Made by a program: the position numbers and the translations under genes. DNA of 64,000 nucleotides from Simmondsia chinensis. Lineage: Eukaryota > Streptophyta > Magnoliopsida > Caryophyllales > Simmondsiaceae. The stretch is from contig JAGTTD010000008.1 of assembly GCA_018398585.1 (NCBI GenBank), positions 11,916,501-11,980,500 of the forward strand, in the 5' to 3' direction. Under the pieces are notes generated by a model, which was not told the origin of the DNA, searched no databases, and saw nothing but the letters and a program-made list of their open reading frames with translations. Shown piece by piece: positions 1 to 9,837 of this stretch. Positions within the stretch are counted from its first letter, which is position 1, and each line of letters starts with the position of its first letter.

Positions 1-91
1 GCCCAGCGCACTTGCTCCACAACCACTAGCCGCCTGTCTGCCACCACCACAACTGCTTGTACCATGACCCTTGCAGCCTCCATGTCAATAG

Positions 92-1189
92 TTGCCGTCG
101 GCACCCTCACCATCATCACACCCACAATACACCACCTTCATTCCCATGCCATTTCTCCCCACGAATATCGCCTCCCAAATCTCCAGCACCATGATCCCTT
201 CCTCCACCGCCCTTGCCCCAAATGACTCAATGAGGGCCATCAACGATCAAACTCAACATGCTACCAATGAAATTCAGGATGTAATTGTGGGTTTACCGGC
301 ACAAGTGTCATCCCTAAACACGTCTTTGGTTCAGAATTGCAGCCCTTACCCTAACCCAGTCGCGACAGCGATGGGAATTGCGCCCTTCTTGAGCTTTCGT
401 CCATCCATCAGCGACGTGGCTTCCTCGATCTATCGGCGTTCAATAGGCACGGGTTAGGGCTTTGCCCCATTATCCACATCGGGGTGGGATAAAAGCAATT
501 CGTTTGACACGTACAGATATGCCATGGGCTCCTCTAGTTCCGGACCAAGAAAACCTTATTCCCGACCTTCCCACCCATCCACCCATTCACTCCCTCCACC
601 TCCATTGCCAATAACCCCCCCCCCCCCCCCCCCCCCTGCCTGCCTCTATTTTCGATATTTCCTCACAGAGAGGTGTTACAACTTCCCTTCGCAGCCTTTC
701 GATGATAAGTGTATTTAGGGTTGATCGTTTTTCACATCCTCATTCATCCATCCCGGGACCTAGCACCCTAGGTTTACCCCCATAAATTATGGGATTTGAC
801 AACCCACCCTCCCTCAATGAACCTCACTCCCCTCATCATCACTTGTCCACCCGTATGCCTAAATTTGAGTGTCCACAATTAATGGGTGAGGATAATAAGA
901 CATGGATTTACAAACGTGAATATTTTTTTTCCGTATTGATCACATACCTAGTGCTTCCAAACTCGAAATTACTACGGCCCCTATGGAGGGGTATGCCCAT
1001 GAGTGGTTTCAGCACTTTATACGTAAACATAGTCCTTATGTCACATGGGACCAATTCAAACTAGCAGTCCTCGACCGCTTTTGGGGTGCTATAGATGAAC
1101 CCGTGTTTGCTGTCTTCGCTTTGTACAAAACCACCTCCCTTCATGCGTACATGAACACTTTTTATAGTTTATGTGTCGAAGTCTACTAA
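92..1189 (+). pseudogene. gag: Gag remnant of GY1
   Basis: This is the structural Gag protein of a gypsy element, which would form the cytoplasmic particle. The N-terminal part (92-457) is rich in Ser, Pro and Thr. A C-rich insertion-prone stretch follows, then the Gag core from about 845 to 1189. There MPKFECPQLMGEDNKTWIYK matches the usual plant opening (PKFDG..P..WI/WL) and a region with EWFQHF then LDRFWG matches the W..F...L..RF block. The core is split over two frames near 980-1060 and ends at a stop after CVEVY. No zinc knuckle is legible. The calls rest on these motifs, since no reading frame is continuous. Confidence 0.7.
615..636 (+). repeat. Poly-C tract, 22 C
   Basis: There is an uninterrupted run of 22 cytosines inside the gag remnant of GY1. 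It lies in a proline-codon-rich context, so it probably grew from Pro codons by slippage. Homopolymers of this length are also prone to assembly error. Confidence 0.9.
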
Positions 1190-1639
1190 CAAAAGGATTA
1201 TGCCATTAGTTGCTTCTTAAATGGGTTACGAGAGACTTAAGAATGTTTTTTTAGTCCTTTATACCACAAACACTTCACGAAGTGATGTGTATTGCCAAGC
1301 TCTAAGAGGTCTTGCTTCAAGACCAATGACCTAAACACTATCCTGTAGCACCTTCCTAACCGCAGCGCACTCGTCCAATACCCCAGTCCCAACTGAATGC
1401 CCTTGTCCCATGTCCCCAATCTAGGACCCCCCACCGCATGCTTATTAGTACAGAAATCGATGATAAACGGGCATAGGGTCAATGCTTTTATTGTAATGAG
1501 CAATATGTCTTAGGACAAAAGTGCACCAACCGTTGTGGTTGTGGCCAATTTTTCCTTGTAGAAATTGACCCTGAGATTGTAGATGACAACCCTAACCATG
1601 AGGGAGGTCCTAAAATTTAGCCCGACGAATCCTTAACCA

Positions 1640-3064
1640 TATCCATTCATGCTTTCTTAGGTGATGATTCCCACCGCACCCTTCAGGTCATCGGTTTTAT
1701 GGTACACATGCCTTAGACATCTTGATCGATTCTGGCACCACAAATAACTTCTAAGTCTAGAATTTAGCCTAAGAACTTAAGTTTCCTATTTCCACCACGT
1801 AACAAAGTTGTGATTACAGTGGCCGATGTGGGCAAAATTGCCACCGCATCGTGTTGTAAAAATTTTGAATGGATCATCAATGATCCCCATTATCGATAAA
1901 AAAATGATTCTTATTCTACTAGGTGGATATGACATGGTCCTCAGATGCCCATTGTCATCGTTTGTAAGCCCATTTTCCTTAGATATGTGGAATTTAACCG
2001 TGCTTTGCATACTTGTGCATCACCCACGCCCTTCACTATCTCACATCTAACCGCATAGGTGAAATATATGTTCGCACGATGAATAATACATTGCAGGACA
2101 ACACTCTTAGCACACTTTACACTACGATTCTTGCATTGGACAACCCGACCTCTTTCTCCCTAGCTGCTGGTACAATCTCACCTGACCAACCGCTTACCCT
2201 TAAAAGTTTGCTTGATGAATTCAACACTGTCTTTTAAGAACCAAACATTTTACTGCCCATGCGACCACAGTTCGCCAATAGAATTCCCGTAAGGAAGGCA
2301 CTAGTCCTGTAAACTAATGCCCATACCGGTATTCACTTGACCAAAAGAACGTCATTGAGGAAATCTTCTTTAAGTTGTTATGGAAGCATAACATATGTGA
2401 AAGCTCAAGTCCTTATGCTTCACCCATTGTCTTGATTAAAAAAAAAAAAGATGGATCATGGTGCATGTGTGTTGACTACCTTGCCCTAAACGCAAATACT
2501 AATAAGGACAAGTACCCTATACCATTGATTCATGAGTTATTTGACGAGTTACATGGTGCCACTGTCTTTTCTAAAATTGACCTTCATTCGAGGTACCATT
2601 AGATTCGTATTAATGAGCATGAAATATTTAAAACCACTTTCCGAACTCACTCGGGGCATTATGAGTGTGGGTATGCCCTTTGGGCTAATCAATGCACTCT
2701 CCATGTTCCAATTATTGATGAACTTACTTTTTAGACCATATTTACATTGCTTTCTTTTGGTCTTTTTTGATGATATCTTAGTCTACGGCCCTGATTGGCA
2801 GCTCATCTATGCATCCTTTTTCACATCGTCGTTCATAACTTTATGCAAAAAAAAATAAATGTTCATTTGGGATGCTTGAAATTAACTATTTATTAGAGTG
2901 GCACATGTTTCCACCGATCACACCAATATCTAGGGCAGTGCATGAATGGCCTTCCCCTAAGACTTTCAAACAACTTCGAGGGTTCCTTGACTTATCCATG
3001 TATTACCATCATTTCATTCAAGGATATGGAGAGATCACCAGACCTTTTACTGACCTTTTGAAAC
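1640..3064 (+). pseudogene. pol: Pol remnant of GY1 (protease, reverse transcriptase)
   Basis: The protease active-site motif LDILIDSGTTNNF is readable near 1707-1750. The reverse transcriptase follows from about 2380 to 2850. [53 protein letters not shown] and the catalytic FFDDILVYG are all visible, split among frames. The post-RT block FKQLRGFLDLSMYYHHFI is at 2965-3030. Expected RNase H and integrase are missing because the copy is cut at 3064 by the next element. An A-tract (about 2437-2450) lies in the KKKK codons and may cause one of the frameshifts. This is a gypsy pol with high confidence, though a clade cannot be assigned. Confidence 0.85.
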
Positions 3065-3469
3065 TGTTATGATGTTGCTGTTGTTATGCTCGTTAAGTCC
3101 GGATGTATTAGCTCTAATTAAGTGCTGCGTTTCATTATGCTGAATTGAAACATTTGAATTGGCTTGTGTTGGCACCAAGGGTCTTAGTTGTTAGTTAAGT
3201 CAGTTGTAAGGTCAAGTCTTGGTCAATTATGGCTGCTAATGTCTAGAAGTCGGTTAAGGATTAGCTAGTTGCATTGTATCTTTGATCTAGTATAAGTAGT
3301 GGCTTAAGTGTAATGTGGTATTCATTTAATAAACTTTACAATAATCTCTCTGAGATATTTCTCTTTCTCCTCTGATTCTCTCTCTATTTTCTCATCTCCT
3401 TTATTTCCCTTCTAACCTATGCTGTCTCTTTCACAAGGTTAAACTTCGAGTTCATCTAGAGGTTCAACA
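3065..3469 (+). repeat. 5' LTR of gypsy element GY2
   Basis: The segment begins TGTTATGATG and ends GGTTCAACA, the usual TG...CA ends, and is followed two bases later by a perfect tRNA-Met primer site. The 3' third is CT-rich (CTCTCTCTATTTTCTCATC), like every other gypsy LTR in this window. It has the same layout as the LTRs at 36771 and 38745. No second copy is present, because the element is truncated in gag, so no target duplication can be checked. Confidence 0.85.
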
Positions 3470-3471
3470 AT

Positions 3472-3483
3472 TGGTATCAGAGC
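3472..3483 (+). other. Primer-binding site of GY2 (tRNA-iMet)
   Basis: TGGTATCAGAGC is complementary to the 3' end of plant initiator tRNA-Met, which primes minus-strand cDNA synthesis. It lies two bases after the LTR end. A leader of about 210 bases without coding sense separates it from the gag start at 3694. Confidence 0.9.
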
Positions 3484-3693
3484 CTTGTTTTAGGCTATCA
3501 ATTAAGTTGATTTCATTCAATTTTGTTGTATATGCTTGGATCAAGGTGATTTGATAGCAAGTATCCTTGATTGCATTGCAAATGGATTAGTAGCTCAATT
3601 TTGAAGTTTTGATTGATAAGTGGCGTTGTTAACTAATTCAAATCACATTGAAACAACTTAAAAAGAGGTTGAATTGATTTAAATTTAGAGGCA

Positions 3694-4765
3694 ATGGCAA
3701 GTGGAGTTCCGACTAGATCAGGAGCTGCAAAGGCTGCTGCAAATCCTTCTTATGCTGAGGTTGTTGGTGCTAGTGCTGCAGTAGATTAGGAAGTTGTTAC
3801 ATCTGGTCAATTGAACATTTATATGAAAGAGATGCTCATTTAGATACGACAATCACAAAGCGAATTGATGCATGAGTTAAGTCAACAGTTCAAAGATTTG
3901 TTTGATCAATAAGCACAACAATTTGTGGAGAAGATAGCTGATTGAGTCAATCAGCAATCACAGGAGTTTGAAGAGAGGATTGCCAATCGATTTATTCAGT
4001 AAACGTAGCAATTTGAGGAGAGATTTGCTGAAATACGCAATCAATATAGGACACAAAATGTGACTTCTATTTCTGAACCTCTTCTACCTACTCGTACGTT
4101 GCCTACGAATCTACAGATTAGGCCTCCTGATGAAGCGAATCATCAAATGCCTAATGTGGCTGTTAGACCTAAAGATCGAACTCCAGTAGCCGAACTTAGA
4201 GCTTAAGATAGAACTCAAGAAGCTGATGCAACCGTCAGCGCATAGGATTAATCACTTAATCAAGCTCACTCATGATCTACAAGTTTAAATCCAGGACAGA
4301 GCGATCATCCTCTGATCAACCAGATCACTTCAGAGCTGCCACTTTGAATGGGGAATAGTGAGATCGGCCACCTGATCAGTGGCATCAGCAACGTTCAGGG
4401 AGTAATGATGCTTCATCCAATAGTGGAAATAATGGACGCAAGCATCCAAGGGTTTAGATTGATCCATTTGATGGGAAGCGACCACATTCATGGTTGAGAA
4501 GGTGCGATTGTTGTTTCCGTTAGTATCATATTGATGATGCAGAAAAGGTGCAGATAGCAGCTATATTTCTTCTTGGAGTCCATGAGGTATGGCCATATAG
4601 CTTGTTGGAAAGCAATCCTACACTATCTTTGGCTGACTTTGTGAAAGAACTTTGTGAGCGATATGGTGATGAAGATTCTAGTGACATTGTTGATAAATTT
4701 AAAAAGGTGATACAAGAAACATCTTATGACAAGGTTTGAGAACCTTAGGGCCAGCATGATAACTG
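3694..4765 (+). pseudogene. gag: Gag remnant of GY2
   Basis: The start MASGVPTRSGA matches the M..GVRTRSGA start of the other gypsy elements here. The N-terminal half is Gln/Glu/Phe-rich with repeats such as QQF.E and FEERIANRF, likely a coiled coil, and carries several in-frame stops. The Gag core begins near 4450 (IDPFDGKRPHSWLRRCD) and includes KELCERYGDEDSSDIVDKF at 4645-4710. It ends at 4765 inside the conserved RFENLRASMI block, where the sequence switches to unrelated DNA. Zinc knuckle, protease and pol are absent. The closest relative in the window is element B. Confidence 0.85.
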
Positions 4766-5027
4766 GTGGCACCCTTTTACGACCATTCTCTCTTCCCATC
4801 TTCTCTCCATCTCCCAAACAAGCACATAACCGGTGGTGCCCTTGTGGTGACAGCAGTGGTTGCAGCATCAGATTCTGACAACCTATTGATGGAAACCACC
4901 ACTCCTCTGGCTGAGGTTAGTTTGAAGCTCATCAAGTTTTTTTTAAAGTTTTTTCTATAGTATTTTGAATCCCAGTAATTGCTATCAGATCAATTATGGC
5001 GGCTATCAAAGGTTCGAGGATGGACAG
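4766..5027. other. Leader-like stretch of a minus-strand element, non-coding
   Basis: After the abrupt end of the GY2 gag no retroelement protein motif can be read in any frame. The stretch lies directly internal to the minus-strand primer site at 5028-5039. I infer it is the 5' leader of that minus-strand element, cut off at 4765. Short open frames on both strands (4766-4960 plus, 4623-4868 minus) look fortuitous. Confidence 0.4.
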
Positions 5028-5039
5028 GCTCTGATACCA
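5028..5039 (-). other. Primer-binding site of a minus-strand LTR element
   Basis: On the minus strand this reads TGGTATCAGAGC, a perfect initiator tRNA-Met primer site. It directly adjoins the LTR at 5041-5302, which shows that the LTR is a 5' LTR whose element ran leftward and is now truncated at about 4765. Confidence 0.8.
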
Positions 5040-5040
5040 A

Positions 5041-5090
5041 TGATACAAACCTAAATCGAAGCAAACTAAAAACTAAGGAAAAGCAATAAA

Positions 5091-5145
<55 letters not shown>

Positions 5146-5302
5146 ATAAAGGATGACATTTTCATTGAATGGATCAAATTACACTGAATCCCTGTTTATA
5201 AAATATTACCATCCATAGGTGGGATCCACTATACTACCTATTGACCTAATACTACAGACTCAAATACCTAATTCGGGTACACATCAAACTAGGCCATAAA
5301 CA
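5041..5302 (-). repeat. 5' LTR of truncated minus-strand LTR retrotransposon
   Basis: The left edge TGATACAAACC abuts a perfect primer site on the minus strand. The right edge is put at GGCCATAAACA, giving TG...CA ends, but this edge is less certain. On the minus strand a TTTATAAA box lies upstream of the AG/CT microsatellite, in the expected order for an LTR promoter. No partner LTR is in the window. Confidence 0.55.
5093..5142 (+). repeat. (AG)25 microsatellite
   Basis: A perfect dinucleotide run of about 25 AG units lies inside the LTR at 5041-5302. On the coding strand of that LTR it reads (CT)n, at the place where the other LTRs here have a CT-rich transcript leader. Confidence 0.95.
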
Positions 5303-5598
5303 TTCGTTTAACAATTTCTATGAATCGTTATGTATTTTTCATCCATACTTCAACTTGTCTCTTGAACCTCAAGCAGGAGAAACTTTAAAGACACTAGAAA
5401 GCCCTAAGCACTATAAATCCAAACAAACATTACGACTTTAATATCAGTCTTAAAGGTACGAACATTTATCAATTTTCCTTTCATACTTTAATATGTTTAA
5501 TGAACCTCAATAATAGTAATATGATATTGTTTTCTTTTTGATTATTTTAATTTTAATTTAACATGGTCATATTTTTGACATATACTAAATTGGGTGGT
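5303..5598. other. AT-rich spacer, no feature seen
   Basis: No coding frame, LTR end or repeat could be supported. The last 60 bases (GATTATTTTAATTTTAATTT to GACATATA) resemble 12097-12142 on the other side of the TAT-like element, but both stretches are so AT-rich that the match may be chance. Confidence 0.5.
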
Positions 5599-6053
5599 GT
5601 TTACGATGAATTTGGTCATGAGCTTATTCATCGTATTGGAGCTCTGTATGAGGTGGGATTCTTAACGATGAGCTGATGTCAAGCTCTGGCTGCACGCCCA
5701 GCCTGATGTCTCTTGAGCTTAGACAAGGCCTACAGTGGAGTGGGGGTTAGAGAGTGCTAGAGAGAGAGAGAGCTAGAGAGAGAGAGGGGTCTCTCCAGGG
5801 ATGGGGGTGAGCAGAGACTGACAGAATGAAAGGTCCTTCCCCTTTTATATAGAGCTTAGGAGCCAGGCTGGGCGCTAGTTTATTGGGTGTCTAGTCTCTG
5901 GGTGCCCGTCTTTAGGCGCCCGTCACTGTGCTACCATTTCTAAGCAGCTGTTTCTAGGGCACCCATTTTGCGCCGCGGGTATCTAGATGAGTAAATACCG
6001 AGGTAGCATTATAAACAGTGGGTATCTGAGGCACCAACGTGGAATTATAAACA
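5599..6053 (-). repeat. 3' LTR of element T
   Basis: This segment matches 11478-11874 along its length. Both contain CGAATTTGGTC-type ends, a GCCTNTAGTG block, an AG-rich run, a CCTTCCCC..TTTATA block and TTATAAACAG. Read on the minus strand, TATATAAAAGGGGAAGG is followed by a CT-rich leader, a plausible promoter and transcript start. It is longer than the right copy, mainly because the right copy lacks about 70 bp around TGGGTGCCCGTCTTTAGGCG. Confidence 0.75.
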
Positions 6054-6075
6054 TATAGTCCTCCCACTCCCTGGG
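6054..6075 (-). other. Polypurine tract of element T
   Basis: On the minus strand CAGGGAGTGGGAGGAC directly precedes the 3' LTR. It is the expected place and composition for the primer of plus-strand cDNA. Confidence 0.6.
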
Positions 6076-7035
6076 CGAACTTCACTCATTCCAAGTTCGG
6101 ACATGGAAGTGGATTACGCGTCAATCCTAAGCCATGACTTGCTAGTGCACAACGTTTGCCGAAGTGGTGGAGGTTTTCACCGTTATTCCATGACCCTCTA
6201 CAATTTCCACTCATGTGTATTTTGAACTTTAATCGAAATAAATAGGGTGTATAACCTAAATAAGATGCTTATCAATGAATTCAATAGTTAACAGGATGTT
6301 TAAATCATTACAATATGTAGCTAGGTGCATTGACCCATAATGAGCCATAGTATGGTGTTTAGTTCAATAGTAGATCTTAACAATGTTTAGTGTATTGTTT
6401 ACTTAGCAAGGCATTTATTTCATTAAGGATCCTAATAAAATATTTTCTCTTTGTTTGTTCGAATGGAGAAGTTTTCACTCGTGTAGGGATGTTTACTCTT
6501 GAACTTTAGAGTGTTTACAGCATTTTGTTCCTTTATTCTTACAATGCACGCGGTGTTTTGAATGCAATAGGCATATGAGAACATCACTATTGTGACTAGC
6601 TACTGGTTATGTACGTGTTTAGTTTGTAGTATTCATAAAGTAATTTCGATCCAGTTATTTTGACAAGCAATTGGTCGAAGCTCCAAGCGGTTGACTTAAT
6701 ATATTCATTTAATATATAGGTAATATGTGTAATACACCTGGACGAGGTTAGGGTGTTCAGTATTCTACATTTATTTTACTACTAGAGTGAACCATATGCA
6801 ATATACTTAAATGAAGACAATGCGGTGAGTATGCCCCGAAATCGCTGAATGAAGGATCATGAATATATCATACTAGTTTTACAGGGATGGGTATGTTATT
6901 ACTGCGTATGTCATGAATGTTAGATCATCTTCTAAGCCTACAGATCCTGTGTAACAAATTATACATTATATATATCGAATGAAAAGTAGATATCGGTGCT
7001 CAATGTACTATATTTAGATAAACCTTAGGCAAATC
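6076..7035. other. Internal region of T, no coding feature seen
   Basis: About 960 bases with no readable Gag or Pol motif on either strand and only short open frames. I see nothing beyond its position inside element T. Confidence 0.5.
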
Positions 7036-7341
7036 ATGGTGTCAGGTATTGCGTCCCTTGAGAGTTGCCAAACCAGGGGGGACCATGGTTAGAAGCATTA
7101 CAACTATTGCGGGTGATTACACCAGGGCAGACCATGGTGACAAGCATTGCACCCGTTGCGTGTGATTGCACCAGGGTGGACTATGGTGATAAGTATTGCA
7201 CCCGTTTGTGAGTGATTGCACTAGGGCATACCATGGTGATAAGCATTGCACCCATTATGGGTGATTGCACTAGGGCAGACTATGGTGATAAGCATTGCAC
7301 CCGTCATGGGTGATTGCACCAGGGCGGACCATGGTGACAGG
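7036..7341 (+). repeat. 49-bp minisatellite, about 6 copies
   Basis: ATGGTG landmarks fall at 7085, 7134, 7183, 7233, 7282 and 7331, a spacing of 49, 49, 50, 49 and 49. Each unit contains CATTGCACCC, GTGATTGCACCAGGGC and CCATGGTGA-like blocks. Copies differ at several positions, so the array is not recent. Confidence 0.95.
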
Positions 7342-8264
7342 CCTTTACTTGATTAGCAGCCAGGTGTCATGTATATGATGCCTGCAAAGCAATATGCCAA
7401 CTATGTGGTATATCATTTGCAAAGGATGTCCATAGCTTGCATCTGTTTGCCTTAGACGTTTAATTATGAACTGATGGGCTTGGCATGGCTTATGTTGAGT
7501 GTTTATAAGTAGCCCACATGAATCCTAGCTAATACTAGGATGACAAGCATTGACGTGTAATGTGTGATTTACCAATTATAAGTCTTTGATAGCCTGTGGT
7601 GGGTCGCTTATGTTGGTGTCGAATATAAGAAAGTCCAAGATAACCTTAAAATAGATTTTTGCGGGTATCAGACTATTTTTTCTTATTGTTACCTATTTTG
7701 ATTGTCATCCTCTGAATTCTTACTATTGAGTTGTCATGATATTCAAGAAGTTGTTTCCATGGTCTGGAATTACCGATTGCACACCACCACAATATGTATG
7801 GGATTATAAAGGTGGTTAAGTGGATGATATCTTGTACTACTCTAACCAAATGGTTGACTAGCAATGGTATTAAATAGCTTAGCAGAAAGTTTGTTAAAGT
7901 ATGAGTTGTTTGGGTGCAGATATGTGTGTGGTCCATGTTGGACTTTTCAGCTGAAAATGTTTTATTAAGTCAAGATAAGAGGCTAAGTTGCCTAATTACA
8001 ACTCGATCTCTGACTTGTAGTGAATAACAAAATCTCCTAAGTATGTCATGAGGTTGTGTTACGCAACATGATTTGGGGTGAAGTTCACTAGCATTTGGAG
8101 AGATTGCGTCTTATGGAGGGGTAGTTCCTGACTTGTAGCTGCTCTAGAATGATTTGTGCTGTGCGAAATAAATATATTCACACACATTGTTGATGGTGAA
8201 GCCTCTAGATTTTGAAATGGTTTATCATTTGAGACGGAAGTGATGTTTAGCCTTTGACCTGGGG
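7342..8264. other. Internal region of T, no coding feature seen
   Basis: No Gag or Pol motif is visible. An open frame on the minus strand (7673-7936, 87 codons) has no recognisable domain and ends in a K-rich tail, and I regard it as fortuitous. GAAGTTC phrases near 8080 hint at an eroded start of the next array. Confidence 0.45.
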
Positions 8265-8560
8265 GTGAAGTTCCCTAATCTTTGAGAATAATTCATGCCA
8301 ACAAAATAAAGAGGTCTAAATTATGAATCGGGGCAAAGTCCCCCACCTTAAAAAGATTTATGCCACCATTATAGAACTGATTTGAGACAAAGTCCCCTAG
8401 TCCTAAAATGATTTATGCCACTGTTGAGGAAATGATTGAGTCGAAGTCCCCCATTCCTAAAAGATTTACACCACTGTTAAAAAAATGATTGAGTTGAAGT
8501 CCCCTAGTCCTAAAAAGATTTATGCCACAAGGATCGTGAATTTGGATGAAGTTCCCCAAT
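8265..8560 (+). repeat. About 53-bp tandem repeat, 6 copies
   Basis: The motif GAAGTCCCC or its variants recurs at 8277, 8334, 8388, 8442, 8495 and 8547, a spacing of 57, 54, 54, 53 and 52. Between them lie TCCTAAAA.GATTTATGCCA and TGATTGAG blocks. The array is inside element T and shows no sign of coding. Confidence 0.9.
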
Positions 8561-8689
8561 CTACTAGAAGTCGAAGAGGTTAACAAGGCCAATGCAATGG
8601 GAACATTGATATCCATCTTCATCATCTAGTTAGACACCGTATTTGGTTTTCGATGAGCATGAGTACAACGAGAATTGACTTAGCTATGA

Positions 8690-9195
8690 TTTAATTGAAC
8701 TAATATGGTAATGAAAATCAATCCCGTTATGATTGAATTAAATTGAAATTTAAATGGTAGTTGGTTCAACCTTGCTTGAACTAAACGAAGATTGTAAGAA
8801 AAAAACTGATAGAGTTAAGATTGTGTTCGATTGAGATTATTATGAAAATTGGTTCCACCAGAGTTGACAAAAATCAACTTATTTAAGATTGAATCACATT
8901 GAGATAGCAACACAAACAGACCCTATTAAAGTCAAATTGAATAGAGATTGCTACGAAAATTCACTTGATCAAGGTTGACCCAAATTGATATTGTAACAAA
9001 AATTAACTCGTTAAGGTAGAATTAGATTAATACTATAGTAGAAATTGATCCAAGTTAGGGTTGAATTAAACAAACATGGTAAGAAAAATTGACCCTTTTA
9101 GGGTTGAATTAAACAAATATAGTAACAAAAATTGACCCTTTTAGGATTGATTTAAAAATATTGCAATGAAAACTGACCCTTTGAAGGTTTAATGT
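8690..9195 (+). repeat. About 43-bp tandem repeat, about 11 copies
   Basis: The phrase AAAATTGACCC and its variants recurs near 8875, 8919, 8962, 9004, 9047, 9091, 9134 and 9174, a spacing of 40-44. Units carry TTGAATTAAACAAATA and TAGTAACAAAAATTGACCC. Left copies are strongly diverged and right copies are nearly identical, so the array grades from old to young. Confidence 0.85.
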
Positions 9196-9279
9196 TGGAG
9201 AAAGAGAATTTTTGAGGCCGATTACTAAAGGTTGCCGGTGGTTAGCGGTGGTGGTTGCAGCGGTGGAACACGAGCCGGG

Positions 9280-9560
9280 CTTACGAAGCAACTCGGTCGG
9301 CCACGAGTCAGGGTGAGCCAGATGGCACGGTGAGCCAATGGTCACGGTGAGCTAGAATTTGATGGGAGCCACTTGTCAAGGTGGACTAGGGTCAAAGCAG
9401 GCAAGCCAGAGTTTGGGGTGAGCCAAGGTCACAAGCAAGCCGAGGTGTGAGGCGAGCCACTTTCACGGGCGAGTTGAGGTGAAGGTCAAGCCACAGTTTC
9501 GGGCGAGCCAGATTTGGCCAGCTAGGGTGGTGCGGTTGCTTATGGCAATCATGGAGATGG
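9280..9560 (+). repeat. Irregular GGTGAGCCA-type repeats
   Basis: GAGCCA, GGTGAGCC or GCAAGCC recurs about every 15-30 bases (for example AGGGTGAGCCAGA, CGGTGAGCCAATGG, GGCGAGCCAC). The stretch is GC-rich compared with the arrays on both sides. The units are too uneven for a fixed period. Confidence 0.7.
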
Positions 9561-9837
9561 GGTTGGAAGGATGGTGCAAAGGTTTGTTGGGAAGGATGAC
9601 AGTCAAAATAGTAAAGGGTGGTCAAAGCTTCATATTTTTTGTTTAGTTTATTTTTTTATTTTTTGATTAGGTATCCTGTAACTTTAAACGGACCTAATTT
9701 TTATCCTGTTGAGAGTCAGAGTGCGAGTTGCATATCCAAAAGAAGCTTTCAAAGAGTTCTACGCAGCTTTTATAATTTATCATGGTTTAAAGAAAAGATA
9801 ACAAAGACATAGTGGGAGTTTCTTTGACATGATAGTG

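Larger units (their letters stand above)
1..3064 (+). mobile_element. Degenerate Ty3/gypsy element GY1, 5' end outside window
   Basis: The order of coding remnants is Gag, aspartic protease, then reverse transcriptase, which is the layout of Ty3/gypsy elements. All frames are broken by many stops and frameshifts, so this is among the oldest elements here. The 5' LTR lies left of the window. The right end stops abruptly in the stretch after the reverse transcriptase, at a residue run ending TDLLK, where the LTR of the next element begins. No RNase H, integrase or 3' LTR of GY1 is seen further right, so that part is deleted or too eroded to recognise. Confidence 0.85.

Noticed and set aside
7673..7936. 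87-codon minus-strand gene inside element T
   Set aside because: No recognisable domain, located between tandem arrays, and ends in a Lys-rich run. Treated as fortuitous.
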